Of a DNA stretch of 64,000 bases, positions 60,413 through 64,000 are shown piece after piece (the stretch's first letter is position 1; each line of letters begins with the position of its first letter). The translations under genes were made by a program, and so were the position numbers. This DNA comes from Pseudomonas sp. B21-015 (lineage in GTDB: Bacteria > Pseudomonadota > Gammaproteobacteria > Pseudomonadales > Pseudomonadaceae). The notes under the pieces are model-generated. The model saw only the letters and a program-made list of their open reading frames with translations. It did no database searches and was not told where the DNA came from. The DNA lies in NCBI RefSeq assembly GCF_024749285.1, contig NZ_CP087196.1, forward strand, positions 5,270,001 through 5,334,000, given 5' to 3'.

Positions 60413-60447
60413 TCAGAAAATACAAAAGCCGCTGCGAGGCAGCGGCT
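60413..60447 (-). terminator. Hairpin with T-run between bamB and der
   Basis: Nine-bp stem AGCCGCTGC/GCAGCGGCT with a 3-nt loop, then TTTTGTATTTT on the minus strand. Because der follows closely it may only attenuate. Confidence 0.65.
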
Positions 60448-60526
60448 GGTGCTCGGGGCAGCGCTTGGAAGCGCTGCGAGCCTTGCAGAACAAGGCCGCT
60501 TGGGGGTTAAACCCCAAGCATAGTCT

Positions 60527-61678
60527 TTACTTGATGGTCAGGGCTTCCAGTTTGCCGCTGTTGCCATACACATAAATAGTGTCACCCATCACCAGCGGAC
60601 GGGCACGCAGGCCATCGCTGTCGATGCGCTCGCGGCCGACGAAACGACCGTCCACCTGACTCAGCAGGTGCAGGTAACCTTCCAGGTCACCGACTGCAAC
60701 GTAGCTGGAGAACACTTCCGGAGCCGACAGTTGACGGCGGGCCAGCGAATCGTTGCTCCACAACGCAGTGGTGGAACGTTCGTCGACGCCTTCAACAGTG
60801 CCCGAAGACAGGCTCACGTAGACGCTGCCAAAACCCTGAGCGACGCCGGCATAGCTGGACGCATCACGCTGCCAGAGCTGACGACCGCTTTCCAGGTCCA
60901 GTGCCGCAACGCGACCCTGGTAGCTGGCGACATACAGCGTACCGCCGGACAGCAGCAAGCCACCGTCGATATCGACCACACGCTCCAATTCCGAACGACC
61001 TTGTGGAATCGCTACGCGCTGTTCCCACACCGGCACGCCGTTGGACACATCCAGAGCAACTACTTTACCGGTCGACAGACCAGCCACCGCGAGGCGGTTG
61101 GTGACGATCGGTGCGCTGGTGCCGCGCAGGGTCAGGACCGCTGGCGTGCTGTCATACAACCAGCGCTGGTTGCCGGTAGCGGCGTCCAGGCCGATCAGAC
61201 GGTCATCCTGGGTCTGAACCACAACAACATCACCGTTGGTGGCCGGCGGCGCGAGAACTTCGCTGGTCACGCGAGCGCGCCATTTCTCTTCACCGCTACT
61301 GGCGTCCAGGGCAACGATTTCACCCTTGATCGTGCCGATCATGACCAGGCCATAACCCACGCCAACGGCGCCGGAGACAGGCAGTTCGAGATCTTTCTTC
61401 CATTTGACGTCGCCATTGCTGCGATCCATCGCCATCACCACACCGGTGACGTCGGCGGCATAGATGGTATCGCCATCGATCGCCGGAACCAGCATGTTGT
61501 AGGTTTCGCCCTGACCGTTACCGATCGAACGACTCCACTGCTTTTGCAGAACCACTTCTTCTTTGAAGTCGGTCAGCTCGGCCGGTGGCAGTTCTTTTTT
61601 GCTGTTGCTGCTGCAACCCGCGGCCAGAATGGCCAGAGCCAGCAATGCTGCATGTTTCCAACGGATCACGTCACGCAT
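60527..61678 (-). CDS. bamB: Outer-membrane assembly lipoprotein BamB
   Basis: Lipoprotein subunit of the BAM complex that inserts beta-barrel proteins. The 383-residue precursor has a signal peptide with lipobox LAAGC (Cys about 20), followed by an eight-bladed beta-propeller with PQQ-type repeats such as VVMAMDRSNGDVKWKKDL, EIVALDASSGEEKWRARV and RLIGLDAATGNQRW. The start was placed at MRDVIRWKHAAL, overlapping the yfgM gene by 8 bp; longer frames read through yfgM. Its position before der is conserved. Confidence 0.95.
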   Translation of the reverse strand: MRDVIRWKHAALLALAILAAGCSSNSKKELPPAELTDFKEEVVLQKQWSRSIGNGQGETYNMLVPAIDGDTIYAADVTGVVMAMDRSNGDVKWKKDLELPVSGAVGVGYGLVMIGTIKGEIVALDASSGEEKWRARVTSEVLAPPATNGDVVVVQTQDDRLIGLDAATGNQRWLYDSTPAVLTLRGTSAPIVTNRLAVAGLSTGKVVALDVSNGVPVWEQRVAIPQGRSELERVVDIDGGLLLSGGTLYVASYQGRVAALDLESGRQLWQRDASSYAGVAQGFGSVYVSLSSGTVEGVDERSTTALWSNDSLARRQLSAPEVFSSYVAVGDLEGYLHLLSQVDGRFVGRERIDSDGLRARPLVMGDTIYVYGNSGKLEALTIK

Positions 61679-62312
61679 CCCCTTTGGCCAGGTCGTCCAG
61701 CTTGATTTGTAGGCCACCGACCGCCGCTTCATCCGACAGTGCCGCCTTGGCTTTTTGATACGCCGCGTTCGCTTCGTCGGTACGACCCAACTGCACCAGC
61801 AGGTCGCCTTTGAGCTCTTCGCGAGTGGCCAGGAAGGCCTTGTCGGCATCGCCTTCGAGCAGTTTCAGGGCTTCATCGACCTTGTTCTGCGCGGCCAGCA
61901 CCTGCGCCAGGCGCTGACGGGCGATTTCGCCCAACGCCGGGTTGGCCGGTTTGGCGACAATGGCTTTCAGCTCGCTGGCTGCGTCGTCCAGCTTGCCGCT
62001 GTCGACCGCGACTTTCGCCACGAACAGGCTGCCATATTGCGCGTATGCGGTGCCGCCGAATTCGCTATTGAGCTTGCCGGCCAGTTCCGAAACACGTGCA
62101 GCATCAGGCTTGCCGTCAGGCGTCAGCGTGGTTTCGAGCAATTGCTGATAGAGAATCGAGGCGCCTTGCGACTGATTGCTCTGATACTTCTGAAAGGCCT
62201 GCCAGCCGAACACGATGACCAGCGCCAACAGGCCGCCAGTGACCAGGGGCTTGCCGTTGCGTGTCCACCAGTCCTTCAACTCCGCCAGATGTTCGTCTTC
62301 GGTACTCGACAC
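61671..62312 (-). CDS. yfgM: YfgM-like membrane-anchored TPR protein
   Basis: Inner-membrane protein with a periplasmic tetratricopeptide domain, linked in E. coli to the SecYEG translocon and periplasmic chaperones. The 213-residue protein has one membrane helix (about 22-42, GKPLVTGGLLALVIVFGWQAF) after an acidic cytosolic tail (SSTEDEHLAELKDWW), and TPR-like helices to the end. The GTG start follows AAGGAG with 7-nt spacing. It lies between hisS and bamB, the conserved place of this family. Confidence 0.9.
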   Translation of the reverse strand: MSSTEDEHLAELKDWWTRNGKPLVTGGLLALVIVFGWQAFQKYQSNQSQGASILYQQLLETTLTPDGKPDAARVSELAGKLNSEFGGTAYAQYGSLFVAKVAVDSGKLDDAASELKAIVAKPANPALGEIARQRLAQVLAAQNKVDEALKLLEGDADKAFLATREELKGDLLVQLGRTDEANAAYQKAKAALSDEAAVGGLQIKLDDLAKGDA

Positions 62313-62352
62313 CCCAATACTCCTTAATCGCTAAATCGGCTGTTTGACAGCT

Positions 62353-63642
62353 TCAACCCTGCACGACGCAGGTGGCCAGGTGTGCAGCAAGCGCATCCCA
62401 GGCAATGCTTTGTTGTTCGCCCTGGCCACGCAGGGGTTTGAAACCTACCACTTGCTGGGCCATTTCGTCGTCACCGAGGATCAGCGCGTACAGCGCGCCG
62501 CTCTTGTCAGCTTTCTTGAACTGGCTTTTGAAGCTGCCGGCGCCGGCATTGACCTGCAGGCGCAGGTTGGGCAATTGATCACGAACACGCTCGCTCAGGG
62601 CCAGACCGGCCAGCTCGGCGGCTTCACCGAAGGCGCAGAGGTAGACATCGACCTGACGGGAGATCTCTTCGGGGATCTGCTCCAGGGTTTCAAGCAGCAG
62701 CACCAGACGCTCGATGCCCATGGCGAAGCCGACGCCCGTGGTCGGCTTGCCGCCCATCTGCTCCACCAGACCATCGTAACGACCACCGGCACACACGGTG
62801 CCCTGGGCGCCCAACTTGTCGGTGACCCATTCGAAAACGGTCTTGCTGTAGTAATCCAGCCCGCGAACCAGCTTCGGGTTGATCACATAAGGAATGCCCG
62901 CGGCGTCCAGACGAGCCTTGAGGCCCTCGAAGTGAACGCGAGACTCTTCGTCGAGGTAGTCGGCCATTTTCGGCGCGTCGACCAGCGCCGCTTGAGTGTC
63001 GGCGTTCTTGGTGTCCAGAACCCGCAGCGGGTTGGTCTTCAGTCGGCGCTGGCTGTCTTCGTCCAGTTGATCCAGGCGAGCGGACAGGTATTCGACCAGC
63101 GCTTCGCGATAACGAGCGCGAGATTCGGCAGTGCCCAGGCTGTTGAGCTCGAGCTTGACCGCATCGCGGATACCCAGCTCGCCCCACAGGCGCCAGGTCA
63201 GCACGATCAGCTCGGCGTCGATGTCCGGACCGTCAAGATTGAAGACTTCGCAGCCGATCTGGTGGAACTGGCGATAACGACCTTTCTGCGGACGTTCGTG
63301 ACGGAACATCGGGCCGATGTACCAGAGTTTCTGCACCTGACCGCCGCCGGTGATGCCGTGCTCGAGTACCGCACGCACGCACGCCGCCGTACCTTCTGGG
63401 CGCAGGGTCAGGGAATCGCCGTTGCGGTCGTCGAAGGTGTACATCTCTTTTTCGACGATGTCGGTCACTTCACCGATGGAGCGTTTGAACAGCTCGGTGA
63501 ACTCGACGATCGGCATGCGAATCTGCTTGTAACCGTAGTTATCCAGCAGACGCGAGACGGTGCCCTCGAAATGACGCCAAAGGGGAGTCTGTTCGGGCAG
63601 GATGTCGTTCATGCCACGAATGGCTTGCAGAGACTTGCTCAC
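62353..63642 (-). CDS. hisS: Histidyl-tRNA synthetase
   Basis: Class II aminoacyl-tRNA synthetase that charges tRNA-His. The 429-residue protein has motif 2 in [22 protein letters not shown] (residues about 112-133) and the histidine-binding loop [15 protein letters not shown] (about 258-272). Motif 3 is [14 protein letters not shown] (about 307-320). It is 37 bp downstream of ispG and 40 bp upstream of yfgM, in one operon direction. Confidence 0.96.
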   Translation of the reverse strand: MSKSLQAIRGMNDILPEQTPLWRHFEGTVSRLLDNYGYKQIRMPIVEFTELFKRSIGEVTDIVEKEMYTFDDRNGDSLTLRPEGTAACVRAVLEHGITGGGQVQKLWYIGPMFRHERPQKGRYRQFHQIGCEVFNLDGPDIDAELIVLTWRLWGELGIRDAVKLELNSLGTAESRARYREALVEYLSARLDQLDEDSQRRLKTNPLRVLDTKNADTQAALVDAPKMADYLDEESRVHFEGLKARLDAAGIPYVINPKLVRGLDYYSKTVFEWVTDKLGAQGTVCAGGRYDGLVEQMGGKPTTGVGFAMGIERLVLLLETLEQIPEEISRQVDVYLCAFGEAAELAGLALSERVRDQLPNLRLQVNAGAGSFKSQFKKADKSGALYALILGDDEMAQQVVGFKPLRGQGEQQSIAWDALAAHLATCVVQG

Positions 63643-63679
63643 TTTAAATCCTTAAATTCATTCGGCTCTTTAGTCAGAG

Positions 63680-64000
63680 TCAGCCGCGAGCGATTACAGC
63701 TGCGTCAGCTTCGACCTTTTCGGCCGCTTTCTGGCGGATCAAGCGTTCGAGCTCATCCACCAGATTGTCATTCGTCAGTTTCTGCGACGGCTTGCCGTCG
63801 ATGTAAATCAGGTTTGGCGTGCCGCCAGTCAAGCCGATATGGGCTTCCTTGGCTTCGCCCGGCCCGTTGACCACGCAACCGATCACCGCAACATCCAGCG
63901 GCACCAGCAGGTCTTCGAGACGCCCTTCCAGCTCATTCATGGTTTTGACCACATCGAAGTTCTGCCGCGAGCAGCTCGGGCAGGCGATGAAGTTGATGCC
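63680..64000 (-). CDS. ispG: 4-hydroxy-3-methylbut-2-enyl diphosphate synthase, C-terminal part (cut by window edge)
   Basis: Iron-sulfur enzyme of the MEP pathway that reduces MEcPP to HMBPP. About 106 C-terminal residues are present; the gene runs past the right edge. Visible [4Fe-4S] cysteines are those in [13 protein letters not shown] and in [14 protein letters not shown], and the C-terminal domain ends with a Lys/Glu/Ala-rich helix. With dxr at the other end, the window holds two steps of one pathway. Confidence 0.95.
   Translation of the reverse strand, partial: GINFIACPSCSRQNFDVVKTMNELEGRLEDLLVPLDVAVIGCVVNGPGEAKEAHIGLTGGTPNLIYIDGKPSQKLTNDNLVDELERLIRQKAAEKVEADAAVIARG

Overview
The window is chromosomal DNA from a Pseudomonas, most likely of the P. 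fluorescens group. This is inferred from the high G+C content, from gene orders typical of the genus (rpsB-tsf-pyrH-frr-uppS-cdsA-dxr-rseP, dapC-yffB-dapD-csdA-csdE-tcdA-dapE, guaB-guaA, ispG-hisS-yfgM-bamB-der) and from the many short palindromic REP elements between genes. No rRNA or tRNA gene and no CRISPR array was found. Genes at both edges are cut: rseP on the left and ispG on the right.

Layout. 1-6.8 kb is a leftward block for translation (rpsB, tsf, frr), UMP kinase, isoprenoid and phospholipid precursors (uppS, cdsA, dxr) and the envelope-stress protease rseP. 7-22.6 kb runs mostly rightward: map, glnD, the lysine/peptidoglycan dap genes interleaved with the CsdA-CsdE sulfur system and TcdA tRNA modification, an NdvB-like glucan synthase, dapE and an RlmA-like methyltransferase. 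An orphan metzincin protease sits among the dap genes. 22.7-30.1 kb holds a cold-shock protein, plsB, small envelope proteins and tRNA wobble genes (cmoA, cmoB, tadA), with tadA overlapping a Tat-exported multicopper oxidase. 32.3-41.3 kb is a complete trehalose PTS locus: an EIIA-HPr-EI fusion, a sugar porin, phosphotrehalase, an EIIBC permease and the GntR repressor TreR with twin operators. It also has a small EIIB-like protein that lacks the phosphorylated cysteine.

41.3-46 kb is the accessory part. A Fic/DUF6088 pair that looks like a toxin-antitoxin module is followed by a 257-bp displaced copy of the guaA 3' end. Next comes a 2.6-kb insert holding one large gene whose product ends in a TerD-like domain, then the intact guaA. 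This is the signature of a genomic island integrated at the guaA 3' end, now without a visible integrase. I consider this island and its cargo the most interesting part of the window. 46-64 kb returns to core genes: guaA-guaB, a TauE exporter divergent from a LysR regulator, xseA, an M23 peptidase, leuA with a candidate leader peptide, an aminotransferase/omega-amidase pair suited to methionine salvage, and the der-bamB-yfgM-hisS-ispG operon.

REP elements of at least four sequence families occupy about twenty intergenic sites and in two places supply the end of a coding sequence. Starts were chosen by ribosome-binding sites and family N-termini. Families were recognised by eye, with no database search.
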